Positions 46,321 to 55,199 of a stretch of DNA of 64,000 nt are shown one piece after another (positions within the stretch are counted from its first letter, which is position 1; the number at the start of each line of letters is the position of its first letter). The notes beneath the pieces were generated by a model, which was not told where the DNA came from, did no database searches, and saw only the letters and a program-made list of their open reading frames with translations. A program made the translations under genes and the position numbers. This DNA comes from Lysobacteraceae bacterium (GTDB lineage Bacteria > Pseudomonadota > Gammaproteobacteria > Xanthomonadales > Xanthomonadaceae), in assembly GCA_004297225.1 (NCBI GenBank), contig SCUI01000013.1, forward strand, positions 431,982 through 495,981, given 5' to 3'.

Positions 46321-48286
46321 TCACGTAGCGGTCGCAGGCCAGCACCCGCCATCCCGCCCCGGCGAGGAGCGATTCGATCTCGACGCTCCAGCGCCCCGCG
46401 TGCGGAAAGGCGACCACGGTGACGCCATGGCGCCGGAGTTGATGCGCAAACCAGGCGGGTGCATCCGGTGGCCGGTATTCGCCGGTGACGTAGCGCATCA
46501 TGTTGCTGCGTTGCGCGGTTTCGGCGGGATCGAAAGCCAGGCTCAGGTACGCCTGCCGGACCCCGACGAGCCGTGGATGGCGGACGAAAACAGGCAACCA
46601 CGCCGCGACCGCCTCGGGGGCGAGGGCGGCACCCTGTTCGCCGGCGTGTTCGACGATTCGCCTGGCGACGGCGAACTCGACCGGGCTGACATCCGCGCCG
46701 GGCATGCCCAGGGTGACCTGGTTGGCGTCGCGCAGCGTGCCGTGGCGAGTCGCGAACAGCACCGCGAGCACGCCGAGCAGCAAGCTGGCGGACGCGGCGA
46801 GCAGCCGCGGTTTGAGGGCGAGGGCGCGGACGAACAGGCCGTCGACGACCACTGCCAGGAACAGCGGCAACGGCAATGCCCAGGCAAGTCGCCAGTAGGT
46901 CTTGACGGCGATGGAATGCTCCCCGGCGAACGGCACCGTGTACGGATTCAATGCCACCAGCAGGAAGCAGAACGCGCCCGCGGAGAAATAACGCCCGCGG
47001 ACCGGATCGCGCGCGAAAGCCCACGCCGACAGCAGTGCCACGAGCAATACCGGTGCCGTCCACGTGCCCCAGGTGGACTCGAGCAGGGCCGGCACCGAGG
47101 GCATCGGCACGGAGCTGGACACGGAGATCACCCTGGTGCCGCGCGCGCCGCTCGCGACCAGCCAGCCGGCGCCGAGGATGTAGGTCGAGGCGAGCAAGCC
47201 CCGCACGAAGCGCCTGCTGCGAATCCTGTCGGGCGACCAGCCGCCCGCCAGGCCGAGCGCGGCCGCGGCCGGTGCCACGAACAGCGCGCTGGCAGCGAAG
47301 CCGAGCGCGGCCACCTGGGAGGCGAACAGCAGCAGCCAATGCTTCAGGCCGCCATGGCGCGCATACGCCAAGGCCGCAGCGGTGATGACCGGGACCATGC
47401 AGGTCGCCAGTACCGCCTTGCCCTGGAACAGGCGCACGAACGCGAAATTGCCGTAGGCGCGGTGCGCCTCGCCGAGCGCCATGACGCAGGCGAACAGGAC
47501 CGGGAGCAGCACGAGCCAGCGCGATGGCACCAGCTGGCGGAGGAGGAACGACCAGGCGAGCACCGAAAGCGCGGCGAACAGCGTCGGCAGCACCAGGTAG
47601 GCGACGGTCAAATGGTCGATGCCGCTCGCGCGGGCAATGACCGCCACCAGCACGTCGTAGTTGTTGAGCCGGTAGAAGGGCATCAGGATCGGGGCATCGG
47701 CGAGGCGGTACATCGTGTCGTTCAGCAGCACCGCCCGCCCGGGGAAACGCAGCAGCGTCGCCGGGACGCTCAGGTGGAAGGCGTCGTCGATGTCCGGGCG
47801 GTGCGCGAACAGCACGACCGCGATCGCGGCGATGGCCACGCCGCCCACGATCCACGCGGCATGCGGGGCCGTCACCGGTGCAATCGGCGGAGCCGGGGCT
47901 GCGCGCAGTTGCCAGGCCCAGGCGAAACCAAGGGCCAGCAGGCCGGACCACCAGAACACGGCATAGGGCATGCCGGCCATGAGCAGCCCCACCCACCCGA
48001 CCGCGAGCGTGAACGGGGCGAGGGGCCAGGGATGGTCCGGGCGCGCGGGGGCCGTCGCCGTGGGTGCTGGAGCAACCGGTCCGCCGGCATCCGCGGGATC
48101 GCGCAGCAGGAACCAGCCCCATGTGGCGACGGTGGCCACCAGCAGCAACAGCGGCAATCCGAGCAGGAGCGCCTGGAAACTGGCTCGCGCCGCGACGATG
48201 CCATGGACGTACAGCGTCCACGCGGCGTACGGCAGCACGAATGCCGGCACGATCCGATCCCAGGCCCCGTCCACCGCCAATCGCAT
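46250..48286 (-). CDS. Large polytopic membrane protein, GT-C-like
   Basis: A 678-residue protein with about a dozen predicted membrane helices and a soluble C-terminal domain of about 150 residues. An acidic motif in the first large outer loop (RPDIDDAFHLSVPATLL) recalls the catalytic loop of GT-C glycosyltransferases, but no family can be named firmly. The frame is open through the tRNA gene upstream; the ATG at 48286 lies 26 bases after a strong promoter-like element of the island type, so I choose it. It is alone on its transcript and completes the set of island operons. Confidence 0.75.
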   Translation of the reverse strand: MRLAVDGAWDRIVPAFVLPYAAWTLYVHGIVAARASFQALLLGLPLLLLVATVATWGWFLLRDPADAGGPVAPAPTATAPARPDHPWPLAPFTLAVGWVGLLMAGMPYAVFWWSGLLALGFAWAWQLRAAPAPPIAPVTAPHAAWIVGGVAIAAIAVVLFAHRPDIDDAFHLSVPATLLRFPGRAVLLNDTMYRLADAPILMPFYRLNNYDVLVAVIARASGIDHLTVAYLVLPTLFAALSVLAWSFLLRQLVPSRWLVLLPVLFACVMALGEAHRAYGNFAFVRLFQGKAVLATCMVPVITAAALAYARHGGLKHWLLLFASQVAALGFAASALFVAPAAAALGLAGGWSPDRIRSRRFVRGLLASTYILGAGWLVASGARGTRVISVSSSVPMPSVPALLESTWGTWTAPVLLVALLSAWAFARDPVRGRYFSAGAFCFLLVALNPYTVPFAGEHSIAVKTYWRLAWALPLPLFLAVVVDGLFVRALALKPRLLAASASLLLGVLAVLFATRHGTLRDANQVTLGMPGADVSPVEFAVARRIVEHAGEQGAALAPEAVAAWLPVFVRHPRLVGVRQAYLSLAFDPAETAQRSNMMRYVTGEYRPPDAPAWFAHQLRRHGVTVVAFPHAGRWSVEIESLLAGAGWRVLACDRYVIMVGGASAAAPRDRPPGERCVLR

Positions 48287-48312
48287 CGCAACCCCCAACG
48301 TCCGGTGCCCCG

Positions 48313-48342
48313 GGTAGGTGCGTCCGCCGGGCGTGGAGGTTG
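48313..48342 (-). promoter_or_regulatory. Putative ECF-type promoter for the membrane protein gene
   Basis: Minus strand: CAACCT (complement of 48337-48342), 17-base spacer, ACCTACC (complement of 48313-48319). Both boxes are identical to those at 28121 and 38365. The start codon follows after 26 bases. Confidence 0.78.
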
Positions 48343-48373
48343 TCCCCGGCTGAACCCGCAGCGCCGATCGAAG

Positions 48374-48402
48374 TTGCGGCTGCTGCGCCGCTCGTCTAGA
48401 AT
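48374..48402 (+). promoter_or_regulatory. Sigma-70-type promoter of the tRNA-fMet/rimP operon
   Basis: -35 TTGCGG at 48374-48379, a 17-base spacer, and -10 TAGAAT at 48397-48402, placing transcription start a few bases before the mature tRNA. Best housekeeping promoter match in the window. Confidence 0.75.
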
Positions 48403-48416
48403 CAGCGGCTTGCTGA

Positions 48417-48493
48417 TGCGGGGTGGAGCAGTCTGGCAGCTCGTCGGGCTCATAACCCGAAGGTCGCAGGTTCAAATCCTGCCCCCGCTACCA
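48417..48493 (+). tRNA. Initiator tRNA-fMet (anticodon CAT)
   Basis: Complete 77-base cloverleaf with encoded CCA. Two initiator marks are visible: an unpaired first acceptor position (T1 opposite T72) and three consecutive G-C pairs in the anticodon stem (GGG before CTCATAA, CCC after). The T-arm is GCAGG/TTCAAAT/CCTGC. Its place before rimP-nusA-infB matches metY of Escherichia coli. Confidence 0.95.
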
Positions 48494-48510
48494 GCTTTGC
48501 GCTGACGTCC

Positions 48511-48532
48511 AAGGCTCCTCGGAGCCTTTTTC
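48511..48532 (+). terminator. Rho-independent terminator/attenuator after tRNA-fMet
   Basis: Stem GGCTCC (48513-48518) with GGAGCC (48521-48526), tight loop, then a T run. Lies 18 bases after the tRNA; probably partial, since rimP is expected to be co-transcribed. Confidence 0.75.
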
Positions 48533-48551
48533 GTTTGCGAAGGCTTGGGTC

Positions 48552-48633
48552 CGCATCCGTGCTGCTCGCGGATGCGCCGAAATCCAGCGAACCAATGCTG
48601 GCGATTGGGAAGGGGCCCTTGCGGCCCCTTTTT
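48552..48633 (+). promoter_or_regulatory. rimP leader region with hairpin and terminator-like stem
   Basis: A hairpin CGCATCCG (48552-48559) / CGGATGCG (48569-48576) is followed by a second stem AGGGGCC (48611-48617) / GGCCCCT (48623-48629) and a T run to 48633, ending 26 bases before the rimP ATG. Position and shape are like the rimP-leader type of cis-regulatory RNA; it could also be a plain second terminator. Confidence 0.55.
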
Positions 48634-48659
48634 GTTTCTGTTTCCTGCGAACCGACGCC

Positions 48660-49172
48660 ATGAACGCGAAGGCCAACGAAATCTCGGCGCTGCTGTCCCC
48701 GACGGTCGATGCCCTCGGGCTGGTGCTGCTGGGCGTGGAATACCTGCCGTCCCCCGGGGGCGCGGTGCTGCGCCTGTACATCGACCTGCCGGAGGGCGGC
48801 GACCGCCAGGTCGGGATCGAGGACTGCGAGGCGGTGAGCCGCGAGGTTTCCGCCCAGCTCGACGTGTCCGACCCGATCAGCGGCCACTACACCCTGGAGG
48901 TGTCGTCGCCGGGGGTGGACCGGCCGCTGTTCACGCCGGCGCAGTTCGCGCGCTTCGCCGGCGAGGAGGCCAAGGTCGGCCTGAAGCTGCCGCAGGACGG
49001 ACGCCGCAAGCTGCAGGGCCGGATCCTGCGCGTGCAAGGCGACGAAATCGTGTTCCATCTCGACGGCGCCGAGGTCGTGGTGCCGCTGGAGAACATCGAC
49101 AAGGCGCGGCTGGTCCCGGACTGGGCCGCGCTCGGCATGGCGCCGAAGAAACCGGGCAAGAAAACTTCGTGA
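48660..49172 (+). CDS. rimP: Ribosome maturation factor RimP
   Basis: Needed for 30S subunit maturation. 170 aa with the two family domains; conserved segments [37 protein letters not shown] and [15 protein letters not shown] are present. A lysine-rich C-terminal tail (PKKPGKKTS) is slightly unusual. ATG at 48660. nusA follows 31 bases later, as in other proteobacteria. Confidence 0.95.
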   Translation: MNAKANEISALLSPTVDALGLVLLGVEYLPSPGGAVLRLYIDLPEGGDRQVGIEDCEAVSREVSAQLDVSDPISGHYTLEVSSPGVDRPLFTPAQFARFAGEEAKVGLKLPQDGRRKLQGRILRVQGDEIVFHLDGAEVVVPLENIDKARLVPDWAALGMAPKKPGKKTS

Positions 49173-49203
49173 TGCATCGGACCCTTTAGAGAGAAGACTG
49201 GTT

Positions 49204-50715
49204 ATGTCCAAGGAACTCCTGCTTGTTGTCGACGCGGTCGCCGCCGAGAAGGGCGTGCCCGAGTCCGTGATCCTGGAAGCGATCGAGGCCGCGCTGGCGT
49301 CCGCCGCCAAGAAGCGCTATCCCGACCAGGACGTGCTGACGCGCGTCACCGTCGATCCCAAGGACGGCAGCTACGAGACCTTCCGCCGCTGGGAAGTGGT
49401 GGCCGACGACGTGGTCATGGAATCGCCCGACCGCCAGGTCCGGCTGATGGACGCCATCGACGAGAGCCCGGAGGCCGAGGTCGGCGACTTCATCGAGGAG
49501 CGGATCGACAACCCGGATTTCGGCCGCATCGCCGCCCAGGCCGCCAAGCAGGTGATCGTGCAGCGCGTGCGCGAGGCCGAGCGCGCGCAGGTCGTGGACC
49601 AGTGGAAGGACCGCGTCGGCGAGCTGGTGACCGGCGTGGTGAAGCGCGTGGAGCGAGGCAGCATCTACGTCGACCTGGGCGGCAACGCCGAGGCCTTCAT
49701 CCCCAAGGACAAGGGCATCCCGCGCGACGCGCTGCGCGCCGGCGACCGCGTGCGCGGTTACCTGTACGACGTGCGCAGCGAGATCCGCGGCCCGCAGCTG
49801 TTCATCAGCCGCGCGGCGCCGGAATTCATGATCGAGCTGTTCAAGCTCGAGGTGCCGGAAGTCGGCCAGGGCCTGGTCGAGATCAAGGCCTGCGCGCGCG
49901 ATCCCGGCGACCGCGCCAAGATCGCGGTGCTGGCCTACGACAACCGCACCGATCCGATCGGCGCCTGCATCGGCATGCGCGGTTCGCGCGTGCAGGCGGT
50001 GAGCAACGAGCTCAACGGCGAACGCGTGGACATCGTGCTGTGGTCGGACAACCCGGCGCAGTTCGTGATCAACGCGATGGCGCCGGCCGAGGTGCAGTCG
50101 ATCATCGTCGACGAAGAGAAGCATTCGATGGACCTCGCGGTCGCCGAGGACAAGCTGGCGCAGGCGATCGGCCGCGGCGGCCAGAACGTGCGCCTGGCCA
50201 GCCGCCTGTCCGGCTGGCAGCTCAACGTGATGACCCAGGACCAGGTCGCGGCGAAGTCCGAGGCGGAGCAGGAAGCCGCCCGCGCGCTGTTCCAGGACAA
50301 GCTCGAGGTCGACGAGGAAATCGCCGGCATCCTGGTGGCCGAAGGCTTCAGCACGGTCGAGGAAGTGGCCTATGTCCCGGTCGGCGAACTGCTCGCGGTC
50401 GAGGGCTTCGACGAGGACATCGTCGAGGAGCTGCGTTCGCGCGCCCGCGACGCGCTGCTCAACGACGCGCTGGCGGTCGAGGAAGGCCTGGACGAGAACC
50501 AGCCGGCTGAGGACCTGCTCCAGCTCGAGGGCATGGACGAGGAAACCGCGTTCGCGCTCGCCGGGCACGGCGTGCGCACCGCCGACGACCTCGGCGAGCT
50601 GGGCGCGGACGAAGTCGTCGAATTCGGCATCGAGGGGATGGACGAGGAGCGCGCCGCGGCGCTGATCCTGGCCGCCCGCGCCGAGGAAATCGCCCGCCTG
50701 GAGCGGGAAGGCTGA
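49204..50715 (+). CDS. nusA: Transcription termination/antitermination factor NusA
   Basis: RNA polymerase-binding factor for pausing, termination and antitermination. 503 aa with the N-terminal polymerase-binding domain, S1 domain (VTGVVKRVERGSIYVDLGGNAEAF, read in parts), two KH domains (GACIGMRGSRVQAV; LAQAIGRGGQNVRLA) and two C-terminal acidic repeat domains (LLAVEGFDEDIVEEL; LLQLEGMDEETAFAL) typical of gammaproteobacteria. Follows rimP and precedes infB. Confidence 0.97.
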   Translation: MSKELLLVVDAVAAEKGVPESVILEAIEAALASAAKKRYPDQDVLTRVTVDPKDGSYETFRRWEVVADDVVMESPDRQVRLMDAIDESPEAEVGDFIEERIDNPDFGRIAAQAAKQVIVQRVREAERAQVVDQWKDRVGELVTGVVKRVERGSIYVDLGGNAEAFIPKDKGIPRDALRAGDRVRGYLYDVRSEIRGPQLFISRAAPEFMIELFKLEVPEVGQGLVEIKACARDPGDRAKIAVLAYDNRTDPIGACIGMRGSRVQAVSNELNGERVDIVLWSDNPAQFVINAMAPAEVQSIIVDEEKHSMDLAVAEDKLAQAIGRGGQNVRLASRLSGWQLNVMTQDQVAAKSEAEQEAARALFQDKLEVDEEIAGILVAEGFSTVEEVAYVPVGELLAVEGFDEDIVEELRSRARDALLNDALAVEEGLDENQPAEDLLQLEGMDEETAFALAGHGVRTADDLGELGADEVVEFGIEGMDEERAAALILAARAEEIARLEREG

Positions 50716-50723
50716 GCGGACGC

Positions 50724-50729
50724 TAGAAT
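50724..50729 (+). promoter_or_regulatory. -10-like TAGAAT between nusA and infB
   Basis: AT-rich hexamer nine bases after the nusA stop and 55 bases before infB, without a clear -35. Could give separate expression of infB; low certainty. Confidence 0.3.
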
Positions 50730-50783
50730 CGCTAGTCCCCTGCCGCCCGCACCCGCGGGCATGGCACGAGAAACGGAACCGGA

Positions 50784-53357
50784 ATGTCGCAACAAACCAC
50801 GATCCGCAAGCTGGCTGAACTGGTGAACAGGCCGGTCGACAAACTGCTCGAGCAGCTGGCGGAAGCCGGCATGCGCTTCGAGGGTCCCGACCAGGTCGTC
50901 ACCAGTATCGAGAAGGTCAAGCTGCTCGGCTTCCTCAAACGCTCGCACGGCAAGGCGGAGAAGTCCGCCGAGGAAGTGGCCGCGCCGCGCAAGATCACGC
51001 TGAGCCGCAGCCGCAAGCAGGAGCTCACCGTCGGTGGCGGCAAGAACCGCAACACGGTGGACGTGGTCGTGCGCAAGAAGGTCACCCTGGTCAAGCCTTC
51101 GGAAGAGGCGGCCAAGGCCCCGGCCGGTTCGCCCGAGGAGCAGGAGCGCGCGGAAATCCTGCGCAAGCTCGAGGAATCGCGCCAGCGCAACCTGTCCGAG
51201 CAGCAGCGCCTGGCCGAAGCCGACAAGCAGCGTGCCGAGGAAGCCGAACGCCAGCGCATGGCCGACGAGGCCGCCAGGCGGGAGGCCGAGCGCGCCGCCG
51301 CGCAGGCCCCGGCGGTGGTCGAGGACGAGGCTGCGCCGCGCAAGGCGCACGGCCACGGCCATCCGAAGCCGGCCCCGGCCGACAAGGCCGGCCATCGCCA
51401 CAAGTCCCGCGGCTCGCACGCGATGGTGGCGGGGGTCGAGGACGACGACCGCACCAGTCGTTTCGCCGGGCAGATGCACCTGAGCGCCGCCGACCGCGCG
51501 CGCCGCACCAGCAGCGGCCGCGGCAAGGCCAGGCCGACGCGCCGCCAGGCCGAGCAATCACGCTCGGGCACCGGTTTCACCCGCCCGACCGCGCCGATCG
51601 TGCGCGAAGTCGCGATCGGCGAGGCGATCACCGTCGCCGACCTGGCGCAGAAGCTGGCCCTGAAGGGCGGCGACGTGGTCAAGGCGCTGTTCAAGATGGG
51701 CGTCATGGTCACCATCAACCAGACCATCGACCACGACACCGCGGTGCTGGTGGTCGAGGAGCTGGGCCATACCGCCGTCGCCGCCGAGGCCAACGACGCC
51801 GAGAGCGAGCTGCTGGCGCACGTTGAAGCGGACCAGGGCGACCGGATCGCGCGGCCGCCGGTGGTCACGATCATGGGCCACGTCGACCACGGCAAGACTT
51901 CGTTGCTGGACTACATCCGCCGCACCAAGGTCGCCTCCGGCGAAGCCGGCGGCATCACCCAGCACATCGGCGCGTACCACGTCGAGACCGACAAGGGCGT
52001 CATCAGCTTCCTCGACACCCCCGGCCACGCGGCGTTCTCGCAGATGCGCGCGCGCGGCGCCAAGCTCACCGACATCGTGGTGCTGGTGGTGGCCGCCGAC
52101 GACGGCGTGATGCCGCAGACGATCGAGGCGGTGCAACACGCCAAGGCGGCCGGCGTGCCGCTGATCGTGGCGATCAACAAGATCGACAAGTCCGACGCCG
52201 ACCCGTCGCGGGTCAAGAACGAGCTGCTCGGCCAGGACGTGGTCGCCGAGGAGTTCGGCGGCGACACCCAGATGATCGAGTTGTCAGCCAAGACCGGCCA
52301 GGGCGTGGACGAACTGCTCGACGCGATTTCGCTGCAGGCCGAAGTGCTCGAACTGCGCGCCGTCGCCGAGGGCCGCGCTTCCGGCGTGGTGATCGAGTCG
52401 GCGCTGGACAAGGGCCGCGGCCCGGTCGCGACCGTGCTGGTGCAGCAGGGCTCGCTGTCCAAGGGCGACTTCCTCGTCTGCGGCGTGCAGTACGGTCGCG
52501 TGCGCGCGCTGTTCGACGAGAACGGCCAGCAGGTCGACGACGCCGGCCCGTCGATCCCGGTGCAGGTCCTCGGCCTGTCCGGCGTGCCGGATGCGGGCGA
52601 CGATTTCGTGGTGGTCGCCGACGAGCGCCTGGCCAAGGAAGTGGCGCAGCAGCGCGACGCCAAGCGCCGGGAGACCAGGCTGGTCAGCCAGGCCGGCAAC
52701 CGCATGGAAGACATCATGGCGCAGATGGGCGAGGGCGCCGCCCAGCTCAGCCTGCCGCTGATCATCAAGGCCGACGTGCAGGGCTCGGTGCAGGCGCTGC
52801 GCGAGGCGCTGACCGGCCTGTCCAACGAGCAGATCCGGATCAACGTGATCGGCTCGGGCGTGGGCGGCATCACCGAATCCGACGCGCAGCTGGCGGCGAC
52901 CTCCAAGGCCACGATCATCGGCTTCAACGTCCGCGCCGACGCCTCGGCACGCAAGGTGATCGAGACCACCGGCGTGGACCTGCGCTACTTCTCGATCATC
53001 TACGACGTGATCGACCAGGTGAAGCAGGTCGCCTCGGGCATCCTCGGCGTGGAGATCCGCGAGGAGATCATCGGCATCGCCGAAGTCCGCGACGTGTTCC
53101 GCAGCTCCAAGTTCGGCGCGGTGGCGGGCTGCATGGTGGTGGAGGGCGTGGTCAAGCGCAACAAGCCGATCCGCGTGCTTCGCGACAGCGTCGTGGTGTT
53201 CGAGGGCGAGCTGGAATCGCTGCGCCGGTTCAAGGAAAACGTGGACGAAGTGCGCAGCGGCACCGAGTGCGGCATCGGCGTGAAGGCCTACAACGACGTC
53301 AAGCCCGGCGACCAGATCGAGTGCTTCGAGCGCGTCGAGGTCCAGCGGACGCTGTAA
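50784..53357 (+). CDS. infB: Translation initiation factor IF-2
   Basis: GTPase that delivers initiator tRNA to the 30S subunit. 857 aa: N-terminal IF2_N domains, a charged low-complexity linker (about residues 100-280), a second IF2_N domain, then the G domain with G1 GHVDHGKT (365-372), G3 DTPGHA (411-416) and G4 NKID (465-468), and domains II-IV. Follows nusA after 68 bases. The gene for its tRNA substrate heads the same operon. Confidence 0.97.
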   Translation: MSQQTTIRKLAELVNRPVDKLLEQLAEAGMRFEGPDQVVTSIEKVKLLGFLKRSHGKAEKSAEEVAAPRKITLSRSRKQELTVGGGKNRNTVDVVVRKKVTLVKPSEEAAKAPAGSPEEQERAEILRKLEESRQRNLSEQQRLAEADKQRAEEAERQRMADEAARREAERAAAQAPAVVEDEAAPRKAHGHGHPKPAPADKAGHRHKSRGSHAMVAGVEDDDRTSRFAGQMHLSAADRARRTSSGRGKARPTRRQAEQSRSGTGFTRPTAPIVREVAIGEAITVADLAQKLALKGGDVVKALFKMGVMVTINQTIDHDTAVLVVEELGHTAVAAEANDAESELLAHVEADQGDRIARPPVVTIMGHVDHGKTSLLDYIRRTKVASGEAGGITQHIGAYHVETDKGVISFLDTPGHAAFSQMRARGAKLTDIVVLVVAADDGVMPQTIEAVQHAKAAGVPLIVAINKIDKSDADPSRVKNELLGQDVVAEEFGGDTQMIELSAKTGQGVDELLDAISLQAEVLELRAVAEGRASGVVIESALDKGRGPVATVLVQQGSLSKGDFLVCGVQYGRVRALFDENGQQVDDAGPSIPVQVLGLSGVPDAGDDFVVVADERLAKEVAQQRDAKRRETRLVSQAGNRMEDIMAQMGEGAAQLSLPLIIKADVQGSVQALREALTGLSNEQIRINVIGSGVGGITESDAQLAATSKATIIGFNVRADASARKVIETTGVDLRYFSIIYDVIDQVKQVASGILGVEIREEIIGIAEVRDVFRSSKFGAVAGCMVVEGVVKRNKPIRVLRDSVVVFEGELESLRRFKENVDEVRSGTECGIGVKAYNDVKPGDQIECFERVEVQRTL

Positions 53358-53363
53358 CCGACC

Positions 53364-53705
53364 ATGCCGGGCAAGCCCTTCCATCGCACCGATCGCGTCG
53401 CCGCCCAGCTGCGGCGCGAAGTGGGCACGCTGGTGCACGCCGCGGCGCGCGAGCATGCGCTGCCGTCGGTCAGCGTCTCGGACGTGGAAGTGAGCCGCGA
53501 CATGGCGCATGCCAAGGTATTCGTCACCGCGCTGCAGCCCGAGCGCGCCGCCGAGGCGATCAAGGGGCTGAAGGCGCTGGCGCCGGAGCTGCGTTACCAG
53601 CTGGCGCATGCGGTCAAGCTGCGGCACGTGCCCGAGCTTCATTTCCACTACGACGAATCCCTCGATCGCGGCGAGCGGATCGACCAGCTGTTGCGCGACC
53701 CCTGA
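53364..53705 (+). CDS. rbfA: Ribosome-binding factor A
   Basis: KH-fold 30S maturation and cold-adaptation factor. 113 aa with [38 protein letters not shown] and [21 protein letters not shown] (read in parts). Six bases after infB. truB starts 25 bases downstream. Confidence 0.96.
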   Translation: MPGKPFHRTDRVAAQLRREVGTLVHAAAREHALPSVSVSDVEVSRDMAHAKVFVTALQPERAAEAIKGLKALAPELRYQLAHAVKLRHVPELHFHYDESLDRGERIDQLLRDP

Positions 53706-53730
53706 CCTTGCCCGCGAGGCCCGCGCCACG

Positions 53731-54717
53731 ATGAGCCGCCCGCCGCGCCGGCCCCAGCGCAAGCTCGATGGCATCCTGCTGCTGGACAAGCCAGCGGGGC
53801 TGAGTTCGAACCAGGCCCTGCAGCGTGCGCGCCACCTCTTCCAGGCCGAGAAGGCCGGGCACACCGGCAGCCTCGATCCGCTCGCGACCGGCCTGCTGCC
53901 GGTCTGCTTCGGCGAGGCGACCAAGATCGCCGGCGGCCTGCTCGGCGCCCGCAAGGCCTACGACACCGTCGCCTGCCTCGGCGCCACCACCGACACCGAC
54001 GACGCCGAGGGGCAGGTCCTGCGCGAGCGCCCCGTGCCGCCACTGACGCTGGACGTCATCGACGCGGCGTTGCGCACCCTCACCGGCCGCATCCGCCAGC
54101 GCCCCCCGGTGTATTCGGCGCTCAAGCGCGGCGGCGAGCCGCTCTACGCCAAGGCCCGCCGCGGCGAGGCGATCGAGGTGGAGGAGCGCGAGGTCGACGT
54201 GCACGTGTTCGAACTCCAGTCCGCCGCCGACCTCATCGACGACCTCAACTCGCCCGGCGCGCCGCCGCGGCTGCGGCTGCACGTGGAGTGCGGCTCGGGC
54301 ACCTACGTCCGCAGCCTGGTCCGCGACCTGGGCGAGGCGCTGGGCTGCGGGGCCTACGTGGCCGAACTGCGGCGGCTGTGGGTGGATCCGTTCCGCGAGC
54401 CGCGGATGTGGACGCTGGAGGCGCTGGAAGCCCTGGCCGAACGCGGCCAGCGGGGGCTGGACGCCTGCCTGCTGCCGATCGAGGCGGGCATGGCCGCATG
54501 GCCCGAGGCGCGCGTGGACGCCCTGCAAGCGCGGCGGCTGGGCCAGGGGCAAGGGGTCGAAGGCAGGTTCCGGCCGGAAGGCGAGGTGGCGATCGTGGAT
54601 GCCGGCGGGCGCGTGCTCGGGCTCGGGCTGGTGGATGGCGAAGGCGTACTCAGGCCGAAGCGCCTGTTCGCCTGGGCCTGCATCCAGCCGGCCCCGAACC
54701 CGGCGGCGGCGCGCTAA
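53731..54717 (+). CDS. truB: tRNA pseudouridine(55) synthase TruB
   Basis: Makes the universal T-loop pseudouridine 55. 328 aa with the catalytic motif [14 protein letters not shown] (Asp49), KTYDT-like [18 protein letters not shown], and the C-terminal PUA-like domain ([23 protein letters not shown]). The ATG at 53731 follows rbfA; the upstream in-frame extension over rbfA is not used. Confidence 0.96.
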   Translation: MSRPPRRPQRKLDGILLLDKPAGLSSNQALQRARHLFQAEKAGHTGSLDPLATGLLPVCFGEATKIAGGLLGARKAYDTVACLGATTDTDDAEGQVLRERPVPPLTLDVIDAALRTLTGRIRQRPPVYSALKRGGEPLYAKARRGEAIEVEEREVDVHVFELQSAADLIDDLNSPGAPPRLRLHVECGSGTYVRSLVRDLGEALGCGAYVAELRRLWVDPFREPRMWTLEALEALAERGQRGLDACLLPIEAGMAAWPEARVDALQARRLGQGQGVEGRFRPEGEVAIVDAGGRVLGLGLVDGEGVLRPKRLFAWACIQPAPNPAAAR

Positions 54718-54721
54718 CGCC

Positions 54722-54751
54722 TTGTCCGCAAAGGCCCGCCCGGGCTACAAT
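54722..54751 (+). promoter_or_regulatory. Promoter of rpsO-pnp
   Basis: -35 TTGTCC at 54722-54727, 18-base spacer, -10 TACAAT at 54746-54751, just after the truB stop and about 105 bases before rpsO. The long leader leaves room for the S15 autoregulatory fold known in other bacteria. Confidence 0.6.
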
Positions 54752-54855
54752 TCCGAGGCTTTACCACCCTTGGCATCTGCCAACCGCACGCGGCGGGCCA
54801 CGCGGTGCGCCTTCCAGGCGCCACTGCCGACCACGCATCTCCCCAGAGGCTATCC

Positions 54856-55116
54856 ATGTCGATCGACAGCTCCAGCATCATCCAGGAATTCAAGCGCGGC
54901 GAAAGCGACACCGGCTCCCCGGAAGTCCAGGTCGCCCTGCTTACCGCCCGCATCACCCAGCTCACCGAGCACTTCAAGACCCACAAGCAGGACCACCACA
55001 GCCGGCGCGGCCTGCTGATGATGGTCAATCGCCGCCGCAGCCTGCTCGACTACCTGCACCGCAAGGATGCCGAGCGCTACAAGGCGCTGATCCAGAAGCT
55101 GGGCCTGCGTCGCTGA
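54856..55116 (+). CDS. rpsO: 30S ribosomal protein S15
   Basis: Primary-binding 30S protein, 86 aa, matching the family from start to end: [61 protein letters not shown] at 54856. Followed by pnp after 83 bases containing a strong hairpin. Confidence 0.98.
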   Translation: MSIDSSSIIQEFKRGESDTGSPEVQVALLTARITQLTEHFKTHKQDHHSRRGLLMMVNRRRSLLDYLHRKDAERYKALIQKLGLRR

Positions 55117-55127
55117 GCGACACCACG

Positions 55128-55162
55128 ACCGCGGCGCAGCAATGCGCCGCGGTTTCGTTTTC
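55128..55162 (+). terminator. rpsO-pnp intergenic hairpin (terminator/processing site)
   Basis: Perfect 11-bp stem: 55128-55138 pairs with 55143-55153 around a GCAA tetraloop, followed by TTTCGTTTT. In Escherichia coli the equivalent position has a partial terminator and an RNase III site that controls pnp; this stem could serve either role. Confidence 0.75.
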
Positions 55163-55199
55163 GAGATCCGAAAAGCAAACGCATTCCAAGGAACCCACA

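Noticed and set aside
48287..48475. N-terminal extension of the GT-C-like protein starting [13 protein letters not shown]
   Set aside because: This is the reverse translation of the tRNA-fMet gene, a common artefact; the promoter element lies downstream of it and the ATG at 48286 is preferred.
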